A DNA stretch of 64,000 bases from Flavobacterium sp. TAB 87 (GTDB taxonomy: Bacteria > Bacteroidota > Bacteroidia > Flavobacteriales > Flavobacteriaceae), in assembly GCF_001529295.1 (NCBI RefSeq), contig NZ_LLWK01000038.1, positions 868,001-932,000 of the forward strand, given 5' to 3'. The notes under the pieces are model-generated. The model saw only the letters and a program-made list of their open reading frames with translations, did no database searches and was not told the DNA's origin. Each line of letters begins with the position of its first letter. The stretch's first letter is position 1. Positions 26,810-36,406 of the stretch are shown in pieces. Position numbers and translations under genes: made by a program.

Positions 26810-28849
26810 CTATAAAAGTCCCGCTCTTTTCAACAATGCATCTGGACTTGGTTCTTGTCCTCTAAAACGTTTGTACAATTCCATCGGCAATTCGGTTCCA
26901 CCTTTAGACAGAATGTTGTCTTTGAATTTTGTTGCCACTTCTTTATTGAAAATTCCTTTCTCTTGAAAATAGGCAAAAGCATCGGCATCCAAGACCTCAG
27001 CCCATTTGTAACTGTAATATCCCGAAGAATATCCGCCTTGAAAAATATGCGAAAATGAAACCGACATACAATTTTCGGCTACATCAGGATATAAAGTAGT
27101 GCCTTCAAATGTTGCTTTTTCAAACGCTTTGATGTCGTTTATTGCAGTGGGGTTGTTGCTGTGAAATGCCATGTCTAAAAGTCCAAAACTAATTTGTCTC
27201 AAAGTTGCCATGCCTTCTTGAAAACTCGCACTTTCTTTGATTTTTTCTACATATTCTTGCGGAATAATTTCGCCCGTTTCATAATGTTTGGCGAACAATG
27301 CCAAAGCTTCAGGTTCGTAACACCAGTTTTCCATTACTTGACTTGGCAATTCGACAAAGTCCCAATAAACGGAGGTTCCAGACAAACTTGGATAGTTTGT
27401 GTTAGCCAACATTCCGTGCAATCCGTGACCAAATTCATGGAACAAAGTAGTTACTTCATTAAATGTCAAAAGCGAAGGTTTGGTTTCTGTGGGTTTGGTA
27501 AAATTACAAACGTTAGAAATATGCGGGCGCTCATTTACACCATCTTTAATGGATTGTGATTTAAAAGAAGTCATCCAAGCACCATTTCGCTTGCCTTTTC
27601 TTGGAAAGAAATCCGCGTAAAATATGGAAACCAGTTCGCCAAATTCATCTTTGACTTCATAAATCATCACTTCTTCGTGGTATTTATCAATGTCAAAAAC
27701 CTCGGTAAAAGTCAATCCGAATAATTTTCCAGCGATGGTAAAAGCACCATTTAAAACATTTTCTAATTGAAAATAAGGTTTTAACTTTTCATCGTCTAAA
27801 TTGAATAATTTTTGCTTCAATTTCTCAGAATAATAAGCGCCATCCCATTTCTCCAATTGGTCAATACCGTCTAACTCTTTCGCGAAAGCGGTTAATTCTG
27901 CAAACTCTTTTTGAGCAGCAGGCCTTGCTTTGGCTAATAAATCATTTAAAAACGATTTTACTTTATCTGGGTTTTGCGCCATTCGTTCTTCCAAAACAAA
28001 ATGAGAATGGGTTTCATAGCCTAATAAATTGGCTCTTTCAAAACGAAGTTTAGCAATTTTTAAAGTGATTGCTTTGTTGTCGAATTCGTTGTCTTGAAAA
28101 GCTTTCTTACCAGCAGCAATGGCCATTTCTTTGCGCAATTCGCGATTGTCGGCATACGTTACAAACGGAATGTAACTTGGGTAATCCAACGTAAAAATCC
28201 AACCTTCCTTATTTGTCATCCCAATACTTTGGGATCCTAATGTTTTTGCAGCTTCGATTGTTCCTTCTGGTAAACCTGCCAAATCGCTTTCGTTTGTAAT
28301 GTGCAATTGATAATTGTTGGTTTCGGCCAATACATTTTCGCCAAAAGTCAGTTTTAATTTGGCCAATTCGGTATCAATTTCACGCAATTTTGATTTTTTA
28401 TCTTCCGAAAGTAAAGCGCCATTTCTAGAAAAACTTTTGAATTTTTTATCCAATAAAGTGGCTTGTTCAGCAGATAAATTCAAACTGTATTTTTGCTCGT
28501 AAACTGTTTTTATTCTCTTAAATAAATCTTCGTTTAAAGTAATGTCATTGCTGAACTCTGTTAGTAAAGGCGAAACTTCTTGGGCGATTTTTTGCATTTC
28601 GTCACTCGTTTCCGCCGAATTCATATTGAAGAATATAGACGACAATCGGTCCAAGGCATTTCCTGAAAAATCCAAAGCCTCAATTGTATTTTCAAAAGTT
28701 GGAGTTGCTGCATTGTTAATTATAGCATCTATTTCAGCTTTTGCGGCAGCGATATTTGCTATAAAAGCGGGTTTGTAATCGTCCATTTTAATTTGAGAAA
28801 ATGGCGCTGTATCGTATTTGGTGTTGAATTTCTGAGTAAGTAGTGTCAT
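26810..28849 (-). CDS. M3 family metallopeptidase (oligopeptidase A / dipeptidyl carboxypeptidase type)
   Basis: A 679-residue thermolysin-like M3 enzyme. HEFGH is at 471-475, with the third zinc ligand at about Glu500 in FVELPSQVMENW, and the conserved HIFQGGYSSGYYSYKWAEVLDADAF block near the C-terminus. There is no signal peptide, so it probably acts in the cytoplasm on short peptides, finishing protein breakdown. Whether it is an endopeptidase (OpdA-like) or removes C-terminal dipeptides (Dcp-like) cannot be decided from sequence alone. Confidence 0.94.
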   Translation of the reverse strand: MTLLTQKFNTKYDTAPFSQIKMDDYKPAFIANIAAAKAEIDAIINNAATPTFENTIEALDFSGNALDRLSSIFFNMNSAETSDEMQKIAQEVSPLLTEFSNDITLNEDLFKRIKTVYEQKYSLNLSAEQATLLDKKFKSFSRNGALLSEDKKSKLREIDTELAKLKLTFGENVLAETNNYQLHITNESDLAGLPEGTIEAAKTLGSQSIGMTNKEGWIFTLDYPSYIPFVTYADNRELRKEMAIAAGKKAFQDNEFDNKAITLKIAKLRFERANLLGYETHSHFVLEERMAQNPDKVKSFLNDLLAKARPAAQKEFAELTAFAKELDGIDQLEKWDGAYYSEKLKQKLFNLDDEKLKPYFQLENVLNGAFTIAGKLFGLTFTEVFDIDKYHEEVMIYEVKDEFGELVSIFYADFFPRKGKRNGAWMTSFKSQSIKDGVNERPHISNVCNFTKPTETKPSLLTFNEVTTLFHEFGHGLHGMLANTNYPSLSGTSVYWDFVELPSQVMENWCYEPEALALFAKHYETGEIIPQEYVEKIKESASFQEGMATLRQISFGLLDMAFHSNNPTAINDIKAFEKATFEGTTLYPDVAENCMSVSFSHIFQGGYSSGYYSYKWAEVLDADAFAYFQEKGIFNKEVATKFKDNILSKGGTELPMELYKRFRGQEPSPDALLKRAGLL

Positions 28850-29047
28850 TGTGGAGTTGTTAATTATGATTTTATGAAACCTAATTTTTCGAATGGTAAA
28901 TATAACGATTTATAAAAACAAGAATGCCTTCGGCTGTTTTGATTACTGTTAAACTTGACAAAAGGCTGTGTGGCAGTGGGCAATAAAAAGGTATCTTGTA
29001 GGTTAGCTTCTGCTTCAAGAAGTTCATAAGCAAATAATATAGTAAAG

Positions 29048-29719
29048 ATGAATTATAAAATAGAAATAAAGCGCGTTGATACGGTTGATGAATTGGAAGG
29101 ATATTGGTCTAATGATGATTTGATTCAATTGTTAGAAAAGTTCAATTATCCAGATGGCGCAACCGCAGATAAAAGTAGTTTGTTTGAGTTATTACAAATG
29201 GCGATTTCTGACTACGAGCCAAGTGAGGCCGCAGAAATTGCACTTGCCCACAAATTGTCTGAAGAACTCAATGAAGGACAAATTCAGCAAATTGCACACA
29301 ACATGTTGATCGATAAAGTGTGTGAAGAATATCCTGAAATCCCTTTGCAGGGGCGATTGTATCATGTCAATCAGTTGCTTTTTAAGGCCTATAATGGAAC
29401 GTTTCCTAATGCTAAAGCTTCGGTTGTTTATTTTTCAATGACAGCAGAAGAAGCGGATGCAGCAAAGATATTAACAAGAGAGAATGTGTTGAAATTATTG
29501 AATACTGGTTTGTCGGATCGAAATTTAATCAAGCGATTATTTGACGACCAAATGACACAGAATATTCCGTTTCCAGAAGCAGAAGGAATTATTTGGGAAT
29601 TAATTACAGAAGACAATGTTAATTATACTTTGGTAACTTCTGAAAACTGGATTAATAGAGAGGATTTTACCGATTTTCAATTTGAAAGTGAGCTGGAAGA
29701 AATAGCGGAAGAGGCATAA
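29048..29719 (+). CDS. Hypothetical acidic protein
   Basis: I do not recognise this 223-residue protein. It has no signal peptide or membrane segment and is rich in Glu/Asp, ending ESELEEIAEEA. It looks mostly helical, with a repeated AEIALAHKLSEELNEGQ-type helical section in the middle. It stands alone on the plus strand between the M3 peptidase and purE, with a strong terminator 25 bases after the stop. Codon usage looks like its neighbours, so it is likely a real cytoplasmic protein. Confidence 0.75.
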   Translation: MNYKIEIKRVDTVDELEGYWSNDDLIQLLEKFNYPDGATADKSSLFELLQMAISDYEPSEAAEIALAHKLSEELNEGQIQQIAHNMLIDKVCEEYPEIPLQGRLYHVNQLLFKAYNGTFPNAKASVVYFSMTAEEADAAKILTRENVLKLLNTGLSDRNLIKRLFDDQMTQNIPFPEAEGIIWELITEDNVNYTLVTSENWINREDFTDFQFESELEEIAEEA

Positions 29720-29744
29720 ATACTTTGCTTGAATATTTTAGATG

Positions 29745-29779
29745 AAAAAGGCTTCCAGTTCATAGGAAGCCTTTTTATT
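29745..29779 (+). terminator. Terminator of the hypothetical gene at 29048
   Basis: Stem GGCTTCC / GGAAGCC, extended by A-T pairs, with a loop of about eight bases and a T run on the plus strand. The A run on the other side could let it also serve purE from the minus strand. Confidence 0.75.
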
Positions 29780-29858
29780 TGTCTGTTTTTTTGAACACGG
29801 ATTTCACGCATTAGCACAAATTAATTTTCTAAAATTTGTCTGGTTTATGGTGTGATTA

Positions 29859-30344
29859 TTATTTTTTCAAACTTTCAGAAGCTTTGATTACGGCTTCTTT
29901 CAGTTCTAATTTATAAGCAATTATGCGGTCTAAAACTTCTTTATTGCTGCTTCCAATAATTTGCGCCGCTAAAATTCCAGCATTTTTAGCACCATTTAGT
30001 GCAACAGTTGCAACAGGAACGCCGCCTGGCATTTGCAAAATAGACAAAACAGAATCCCAACCGTCAATTGAATTGCTTGATTTTACAGGAACTCCAATTA
30101 TAGGAAGAGGAGACATCGAAGCTACCATTCCTGGTAAGTGTGCCGCTCCGCCAGCTCCCGCAATAATTACTGAAATTCCGCGGGTGTGTGCGTTTTGACT
30201 GAAATCAAATAATTTCTCGGGCGTTCTGTGCGCTGAAACGATATCTACTTCAGTTTCGATATTAAATTGTTTCAAGATGTCTATGGCTTCTTGCATGACT
30301 GGCATGTCTGAGATGCTTCCCATTACTATGGCTACTTTGCTCAT
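29859..30344 (-). CDS. purE: N5-carboxyaminoimidazole ribonucleotide mutase
   Basis: A 161-residue class I PurE with the substrate-binding GSISDMPVM at residues 9-17, the catalytic His in SAHRTPEKL and the GAGGAAHLPGMVAS loop. It moves the carboxyl group of N5-CAIR to C4 (CAIR) in purine synthesis. It lies 83 bases after purK on the same strand, so the two consecutive pathway steps are encoded together. Confidence 0.96.
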   Translation of the reverse strand: MSKVAIVMGSISDMPVMQEAIDILKQFNIETEVDIVSAHRTPEKLFDFSQNAHTRGISVIIAGAGGAAHLPGMVASMSPLPIIGVPVKSSNSIDGWDSVLSILQMPGGVPVATVALNGAKNAGILAAQIIGSSNKEVLDRIIAYKLELKEAVIKASESLKK

Positions 30345-30427
30345 TTTTTTTATTTTGATTGTGGGATTGAAGAAATTAAAAAAATAGTTTGATAATTTTT
30401 TAATCTTTCATTCTTTAAATTTTTTAA

Positions 30428-31588
30428 TTATTTCGAAATCACTCGAATCGTGTTCTTCACATCTTCAGCAATTCGTCTGGCTTCAGCCATATTTTCGTTC
30501 ACGATCGTTACATGTCCCATTTTTCTGAAAGGACGGGTTTGTTTTTTACCGTAAATATGTGGTGTTACTCCATTCCAACCTAAAATAGTTTCGATATTTT
30601 CATAAACAACATCTCCAGAAAATCCTCCTTCACCTACCAAGTTTACCATAATCCCAGCTACTTTACTTTCAGAATTTCCTAAAGGTAAATCTAAAATAGC
30701 ACGCAAATGATTTTCGAATTGTGAAGTAAAACTTCCTTCAATACTATAATGACCAGAATTGTGTGGGCGAGGAGCAACCTCATTCACGATAATTTCGTCA
30801 TCAACAGTTTGAAACATTTCTACTGCCAAAAGTCCAACATGATTGAATTTTTCGGAAACATTTAATGCAATTGCTCTTGCTTTTTCAGCCACCACTGCAT
30901 CAATACGGGCAGGACAAATTACATACTCCACTTGATTTGCTTCTGGGTGAAACTCCATTTCAACCACAGGATACGTTTTTATTGCTCCTGATGGATTGCG
31001 ACAAACAATCACAGCCAATTCGTTTTTAAACGGAATCATTTGTTCTACAATACATTCTACGTTAGGAAGACTGTCTAAATCAGCGATTTGGCGAATCACT
31101 TTTACACCATTTCCATCGTATCCAAATTCGGTACATTTCCACACAAAAGGCAATGCAATTGCTTCTTGTGGCTTACTCATTTCTAACTTCAAATTTTCTA
31201 AATTAGAAAATCTTTGATATGCCGCTGTTGGAATATTATGTTCGGTATAAAAATCTTTTTGAGTGCCTTTATTCTGAATTTTCCTCAATGTTTTAGGAGA
31301 AGGATATACTTTTAAGCCTTCGCTTTCTAGTTTTTCTAACGCTTCCAAGTTGACCAATTCAATTTCAAAAGTCAAAACATCAACTTGTTTTCCGAAATTA
31401 TAAACAGTGTCGAAATCCATCAAATCACCTTTGAAGAATTTATTGCAAGCAATTTTACTTGGAGCTTCATCGCTTGGGTCCAAAATGTAAGTTTGTATGT
31501 CGAACTTTCGAGTGTCAAACAAGAGCATTTTTCCTAATTGTCCGCCGCCTAAAATGCCTAATTTAAAATCAGAAGAAAAGTAATTCAT
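30428..31588 (-). CDS. purK: 5-(carboxyamino)imidazole ribonucleotide synthase
   Basis: A 386-residue ATP-grasp protein. It has an N-terminal LGILGGGQLGKML, an ATP-grasp core with VWKCTEFGYDGNGVKVI and EVAPRPHNSGHYSIEGSFTSQFE, and a C-terminal domain with HIYGKKQTRPFRKMGHVTIV. It makes N5-CAIR from AIR, bicarbonate and ATP, the substrate of the adjacent PurE. A -7 element (TATCTTTG, 31609-31616) is present 20 bases upstream, suggesting that purK-purE have their own promoter. Confidence 0.96.
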   Translation of the reverse strand: MNYFSSDFKLGILGGGQLGKMLLFDTRKFDIQTYILDPSDEAPSKIACNKFFKGDLMDFDTVYNFGKQVDVLTFEIELVNLEALEKLESEGLKVYPSPKTLRKIQNKGTQKDFYTEHNIPTAAYQRFSNLENLKLEMSKPQEAIALPFVWKCTEFGYDGNGVKVIRQIADLDSLPNVECIVEQMIPFKNELAVIVCRNPSGAIKTYPVVEMEFHPEANQVEYVICPARIDAVVAEKARAIALNVSEKFNHVGLLAVEMFQTVDDEIIVNEVAPRPHNSGHYSIEGSFTSQFENHLRAILDLPLGNSESKVAGIMVNLVGEGGFSGDVVYENIETILGWNGVTPHIYGKKQTRPFRKMGHVTIVNENMAEARRIAEDVKNTIRVISK

Positions 31589-31608
31589 CGTTGTGTGTTT
31601 GTGATTGG

Positions 31609-31616
31609 CAAAGATA
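31609..31616 (-). promoter_or_regulatory. -7 element of purK-purE
   Basis: TATCTTTG on the minus strand, 20 bases before the purK ATG. It lies between purK and the preceding helical protein gene. Confidence 0.45.
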
Positions 31617-31642
31617 CTTTATAATGCGTAAATACTAAAACG

Positions 31643-32194
31643 CTATTTTATTTTCTTCAAAACTTCTCTTGCCACTGCTTGATAAGCATAAGAATGAGCC
31701 GCATAATCTTTAGTCAGTATGATTTGCAATTCAGGATGAATCCAATCGCAGTAATTTCCTAAAATATACAAAGTACGCATGCAATAGGCTTTGGTGGCTA
31801 CTTTAATGTCGTTTATAAGCCAGTCAAAAGAAGTTTCAATACAGTCTTGTAGATTTTCTTCAGAAAGAAAAATGCCGTTCTCTGCTTTTTTATAATGTGC
31901 TTGTATCAAAAGCTGTGTCACCTTTGCAATGGGCCGAATCGAACTTTCGTTTTTTAAAACTTTCAAATGAGAGCAGAAAAAATTCAGCTGCGGTTGCAAC
32001 CAAATTAATTTTTCATAAGCGACAAATTCTAAAATATAGCAGGCTTTGTGGTTGTTTCTGTCGGTCGGAGAAAAACAAATTTCAACCAATTCTTCAAAAT
32101 AATGTTTGTTTTCAAGAACTTCCTGCGCATATTTTAAGCGACTTTCTCTGTACGCAGTAACAAGGTCTAATTTTCGTTGTAATTCAGACTGCAT
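31643..32194 (-). CDS. Hypothetical helical (HEAT-like) protein
   Basis: A 183-residue cytoplasmic protein, basic and largely alpha-helical, with paired helices resembling HEAT/Armadillo repeats (for example CYILEFVAYEKLIWLQPQL and AYCMRTLYILGNYCDWIHPEL). I know no enzymatic motif in it. Close relatives in flavobacteria are sometimes labelled adenylosuccinate lyase, but no lyase signature is visible, so I do not adopt that name. It lies 21 bases after the TonB receptor and 54 bases before purK. Confidence 0.7.
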   Translation of the reverse strand: MQSELQRKLDLVTAYRESRLKYAQEVLENKHYFEELVEICFSPTDRNNHKACYILEFVAYEKLIWLQPQLNFFCSHLKVLKNESSIRPIAKVTQLLIQAHYKKAENGIFLSEENLQDCIETSFDWLINDIKVATKAYCMRTLYILGNYCDWIHPELQIILTKDYAAHSYAYQAVAREVLKKIK

Positions 32195-32215
32195 TATTTA
32201 GTTGATTTTGATCGT

Positions 32216-34306
32216 CTAAAATAAGTAATTTAAAGCAACGGAACCATAATAATTTACAGGCAAACCAGGATAGTAATATCGCGGCAACGCCTTTCCGAAA
32301 GCAACAGCATTAGGCAGAATTAAAGTTGCGTACTTTTCGTTGGTTGCGTTATTTACGCCCACGGCTAAGTGCGCATTCCACTTTGGAAGGATTTCGAAGC
32401 GATAACCTGTTTTGAAATTAATTAAATGATACGAATTAGCATATACTGAATTCGCGTCATTTAACGGAATGTCATCAATGTACTGAAAATCGCCACTCAG
32501 GTAAATGCCTAAAGTGGTATTAATGAGCACACCAACATTCGCTTTGCTAGCAGGAACTCCAGTTAATTTATTTCCAGAAAAATCAGTTCCATTGTCATCG
32601 AATTCTTTAAATTTATAGTTCCCTACTGAAGCAGATACATGCGATTGAATGTCCAAAAAGGAATTTATTTTCCAATTGTACTTGGCTAATATTTCGACAC
32701 CTTCGTGCAATGTTTTGCCCGCATTGGCACCAACATATTGATCATCGCCTACACGTTTGGCAACTAATAAATCTTTAATTTCCATGCGATACAAACTAAC
32801 CTCTGTGTACACTTTTCTACTAAAAAAGTAAAATTTTCCGCCCAGCTCCAAATTATAGCCATTCTCGGGTTTGATGTCTGGATTGATAGTGCCAGTACTG
32901 CTGAGCGTTTCTTCGGTTGCCGGTAATGAAAAACCGCGGCTTGCCGATAAATAAATGGTTCGTTCGTCAGTTGGCTTGAATAACAATGACAATTGTGGCG
33001 AAAAAATACCGCCGTAACTGTATTTTTCAGTTGATTTTAAATTGTAATTTTCTATTTCAAATTGTGTCGCATTGTAATTTATTCCTGCTTGTACTTCAAA
33101 TTGCTCAGCAACTAAAGTTCTAATTTGCGAAAACACATTGTGAAACTGCCTTTTTTGACCTGTTTCGGTAAATAAATTGCCTTGTAAACTGCCTTGATTG
33201 TTATTTTGCTTGTATAAGTTTTCGAAAGTATTGCCTTTATAAGTATCTTGAAAATATTCGATGCCTGTTATAAAATGATTGGTAACATTTTTAATCTTAA
33301 ACTTACCTGAAAATTGTGTTCGTGCACCACTTGCAAACGTATATTGGTTTAAAATGTCAAAAGGTCTGGCTTCGTTGTTGTCTTTGTAATTGACGAAAAT
33401 TGAAGTTGAATTTTGTAAATTGTCGTTGAGTTGAAAATCATAAGCCAATCCTGCCAATGTCGATTTGTATTCTTTGTATCCTTTGGAAGCAACCCAAGTA
33501 GCTGCTCCAGATTTTGGATTATTTTCGAACAAATCTTTGCTAATTGAACTCGGAATGAAAGCTTTTAAATAAGTATAATTTGAAAAATAAGTCAGTTTGC
33601 TATTTGCTTTTTTTAGCAACTCGCCGGCTAAGGTTATTCCTTCTCTATTGTAGGCGCTGTTTTCTCGCCAACCGTCTGTTTCTAGCTTATGGTAGCTTAA
33701 ATTTACGCTAGCATTTTCTTTGTTTAAATTATAGTTCACCGTATTTTTCACTAAACTATTGGAACCAACAACGGTGTTGATGCTGGCGCTTTGACCAATG
33801 GTAGTTAACAACTTCGGCGAAATTAAAATTGCTCCGCCTAAACCAGCGCCATAAACGCTAGACAATGGTCCCTTAATTATTTCAATTTGGCTTAAAGTTT
33901 CCAAATTTATATCATCAATAACCGTTTCGCTATTACCAGAAGTCAACGGAATACTTCCATAAAAAGCCCTGATTTTATTGGTTCCATAAGGTGTTCTAGC
34001 GCCAATACCTCGAATTGAAATTCGGCTTGTCGTAAAATTTGCCGATTGCATGAACACGCCAGGAATGATATTTAGCACCGTACTAATATCTGTGCTGTTA
34101 TTTTGTATTAAATCGGCTTGAGATAAAATTCCGATAGATGCCGATGCATTTTGTAATTTAGTATTAATGTGCAGCGGACTGATAATTACTTCTTGTAGCT
34201 TTTTAGTTCTGAGCGTGTCAATTGTTTTGCTTTCTTTATTTTGAGCACTTATATTTACAAAACACAAGAGCAAAAAATTAAGAAAGCAGTATTTCTTTGC
34301 AATCAT
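32216..34306 (-). CDS. TonB-dependent outer-membrane receptor
   Basis: A 696-residue receptor with a signal peptide ending near ISAQ (residue 22). A short N-terminal segment leads into the plug domain (about 45-160, including NIIPGVFMQS, ISIRGIGARTPYG and IEIIKGPLSSVYGAGLGG). A 22-strand barrel ends in NYLF with a terminal Phe. No STN domain or carboxypeptidase-like repeat precedes the plug, so it is a classical siderophore/cofactor-type receptor, not SusC-type. Seven bases separate it from the upstream PQQ-type dehydrogenase gene, so co-transcription is likely. The ligand is unknown. Confidence 0.9.
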   Translation of the reverse strand: MIAKKYCFLNFLLLCFVNISAQNKESKTIDTLRTKKLQEVIISPLHINTKLQNASASIGILSQADLIQNNSTDISTVLNIIPGVFMQSANFTTSRISIRGIGARTPYGTNKIRAFYGSIPLTSGNSETVIDDINLETLSQIEIIKGPLSSVYGAGLGGAILISPKLLTTIGQSASINTVVGSNSLVKNTVNYNLNKENASVNLSYHKLETDGWRENSAYNREGITLAGELLKKANSKLTYFSNYTYLKAFIPSSISKDLFENNPKSGAATWVASKGYKEYKSTLAGLAYDFQLNDNLQNSTSIFVNYKDNNEARPFDILNQYTFASGARTQFSGKFKIKNVTNHFITGIEYFQDTYKGNTFENLYKQNNNQGSLQGNLFTETGQKRQFHNVFSQIRTLVAEQFEVQAGINYNATQFEIENYNLKSTEKYSYGGIFSPQLSLLFKPTDERTIYLSASRGFSLPATEETLSSTGTINPDIKPENGYNLELGGKFYFFSRKVYTEVSLYRMEIKDLLVAKRVGDDQYVGANAGKTLHEGVEILAKYNWKINSFLDIQSHVSASVGNYKFKEFDDNGTDFSGNKLTGVPASKANVGVLINTTLGIYLSGDFQYIDDIPLNDANSVYANSYHLINFKTGYRFEILPKWNAHLAVGVNNATNEKYATLILPNAVAFGKALPRYYYPGLPVNYYGSVALNYLF

Positions 34307-34313
34307 AAATCGT

Positions 34314-35588
34314 CTATTTATTTGCTGTTACTTTCCAGATAACATTCCCAGTATCGTCATTTACCAATAGCGAGCCGTCATTCATAACGGTAACCGCAAC
34401 AGGACGACCGTAAACTTCTGCTTTGGATTGATCAGCTATAAAACCAGTCAAAAAATCTTCGGGCTTACCAGACGGCTTTCCGTCAGCAAACGGAACAAAT
34501 ACTACTTTATATCCTGCTATATTCGCGCGATTCCAAGAGCCGTGTTGGCCTACAAAAATTCCGTTTTTGTATTTTGAAGGAAAAGCATCTTTGTTGTAAA
34601 AAGTCAAGCCTAGCGAAGCAGTATGTGCGCCAACAGAAACATCAGGAACAATCGCTTTTGCAGCTAAATCTTTGCCTTCGCCCTTCAATCTAGGATCCAA
34701 AATATTTCCGTAATACGAATATGGCCATCCATAAAACCCATCTCTTTTTACGCTAGTAATATAATCGGGTACCAAGTTGTCTCCCAATTCGTCTCTTTCA
34801 TTAACTGCTGTCCAAAGTTCTCCGTTAACTGGATTAAAATCCATTCCCACCGGGTTTCTTAAGCCAGCGGCATAAATTTTTTCATCCGTTCCATCAGGAT
34901 TAATTTCTAAAATATTGGCGCGGCGAATTTCTTCTTTCATGCCATTTTCGCCAACATTACTGCCTGATCCAACCGATATGTAAATTTTTGTCCCTTCGGT
35001 ATTGGCAATTATATTTCTTGTCCAGTGGTTGTTGTAACCTCCCGCAGGAAGATCAAGAATTTTTTCGCCTTTAGTTTCTAATTTTAGGGCATTATTTATA
35101 TACGGATAACGGTACAAGCCATCGGTGTTTGCAATGTAAAAAAAGTCTTTCAGCACTAACATGCCAAATGGTTTGTTGAGGTTCGAAATAAAAACATTTC
35201 GCGTTTCAAATGTTCCATCTTTGTTGGCGTCTCTAAAGACCGTGATCTGGTTTTTTGAAGTTCTCGTTCCGCTTTCCACTACAAAAATATCAGCATTAGG
35301 CGCAATGTAGGTCCAACGCGGGTTTTCTAATCCGTCAGCAAATTTAGTAACCATAAAACCTTCAGGTGCTTGCGGCAGTTTGCCTTCTGGCCAATTGACC
35401 ATTCGGCTGCCTTTTGCAACAGATTCTGTGGCATAGGGCGGCGGCAATACCAAGTCGCCAACCGCTGTTTTTACTGTGACTTCTGGCTGCTGTGCCAACT
35501 TTTCTTTGGTTGCTTCTTTTACTTGTCCGTTGCAGGCCGTCAAAAGAAATATTAGGGATGTAGAAAATACTTTGATTATGGTTTTCAT
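34314..35588 (-). CDS. Sorbosone/soluble glucose dehydrogenase family lipoprotein, probably PQQ-dependent
   Basis: A 424-residue protein with a lipobox (LLTAC, Cys19), so it is membrane-anchored and exported. A six-bladed beta-propeller of the GSDH/sorbosone dehydrogenase family follows. The sequence shows NNHWTRN with His188 and AGLRNPVGMDF with Arg244, placed like the catalytic His and PQQ-contacting Arg of soluble glucose dehydrogenase, and the late GIFVGQHGSWNRA block. It should oxidise a sugar or aldehyde using PQQ; substrate and electron acceptor are not known. The first gene of a minus-strand run into the TonB receptor. Confidence 0.85.
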   Translation of the reverse strand: MKTIIKVFSTSLIFLLTACNGQVKEATKEKLAQQPEVTVKTAVGDLVLPPPYATESVAKGSRMVNWPEGKLPQAPEGFMVTKFADGLENPRWTYIAPNADIFVVESGTRTSKNQITVFRDANKDGTFETRNVFISNLNKPFGMLVLKDFFYIANTDGLYRYPYINNALKLETKGEKILDLPAGGYNNHWTRNIIANTEGTKIYISVGSGSNVGENGMKEEIRRANILEINPDGTDEKIYAAGLRNPVGMDFNPVNGELWTAVNERDELGDNLVPDYITSVKRDGFYGWPYSYYGNILDPRLKGEGKDLAAKAIVPDVSVGAHTASLGLTFYNKDAFPSKYKNGIFVGQHGSWNRANIAGYKVVFVPFADGKPSGKPEDFLTGFIADQSKAEVYGRPVAVTVMNDGSLLVNDDTGNVIWKVTANK

Positions 35589-35737
35589 TTCAATTTCAGA
35601 TTAAATTTATAGCACAACAATTTACCTAATTTAAAAGAATTTTATAGGAAATATTTATAAAAATTAAGTGATATTTAACTTTTTCAAAATAATAAATCAG
35701 CCTTATATTTTCACGTTTAGTTTTATTTGTAATTCTG

Positions 35738-35745
35738 TATCTTTG
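35738..35745 (+). promoter_or_regulatory. -7 element of hpt
   Basis: TATCTTTG followed by CA, 25 bases before the hpt ATG, matches TAnnTTTG. The -33 position (TTTA near 35716) is only partly matched. Confidence 0.5.
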
Positions 35746-35770
35746 CAGCTTATTTAAAAAGTAAGAATTA

Positions 35771-36301
35771 ATGATCCAACTTCACGATAAACAATTTGTT
35801 CCGTTTATTTCTGCTAAGGAAATCGAAATTGCAATTGCAAAAATGGTGGTAAAAGTAGAAGCAGATACAGCTAATGAAACTCCAATTTTCATCGGAGTAC
35901 TTAATGGCTCTTTTATGGTGGTTGCTGATTTTGTGAAAAAGTACAGTTATCCGTGCGAAGTTTCTTTTGTGAAATTAAACTCATACGAAGGGACTGAGAC
36001 GACCAATGAAGTGAAAGAACTTATTGGGATTAACGAAGATTTAACTGGGCGAACAGTAGTGATTTTAGAAGATATCATTGACACTGGAAACACATTGGTG
36101 ACATTAAAAGAAATGTTTGCCAATCAAAACTTGAAAAGCTTGAAAATTGCCACTCTTTTTTTTAAACCCGAAGCGTACAAAAAAGACATTACAATAGATT
36201 ATGTTGGAATTAGAATTCCAAATAAATTTATTGTTGGCTACGGTTTAGACTACGATGGTTTGGGGCGCAACTTGCCCGAAGTGTATCAGGTTCAAGAGTA
36301 A
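35771..36301 (+). CDS. hpt: Hypoxanthine phosphoribosyltransferase
   Basis: A 176-residue type I phosphoribosyltransferase with the PRPP-binding motif VVILEDIIDTGNTL (96-109), the FIGVLNGSFMVVADF hood and VKLNSYEGTETT loop. It converts hypoxanthine (and possibly guanine) plus PRPP to the nucleotide in purine salvage. adk follows, with a 105-base gap to its preferred start. Confidence 0.95.
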   Translation: MIQLHDKQFVPFISAKEIEIAIAKMVVKVEADTANETPIFIGVLNGSFMVVADFVKKYSYPCEVSFVKLNSYEGTETTNEVKELIGINEDLTGRTVVILEDIIDTGNTLVTLKEMFANQNLKSLKIATLFFKPEAYKKDITIDYVGIRIPNKFIVGYGLDYDGLGRNLPEVYQVQE

Positions 36302-36406
36302 AAAGAATTAACTGAAACTATAAATACATAACTACACAACTAGAAATATTTTAGAAAGAGAAATACAACCTTTCATTTTTAAATGTTTCAACTTTTAAAT
36401 TACATT

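Noticed and set aside
31643..32194. Adenylosuccinate lyase label for the small helical protein
   Set aside because: No lyase signature is visible and the protein is far too short; the proximity to purK/purE probably explains such labels.
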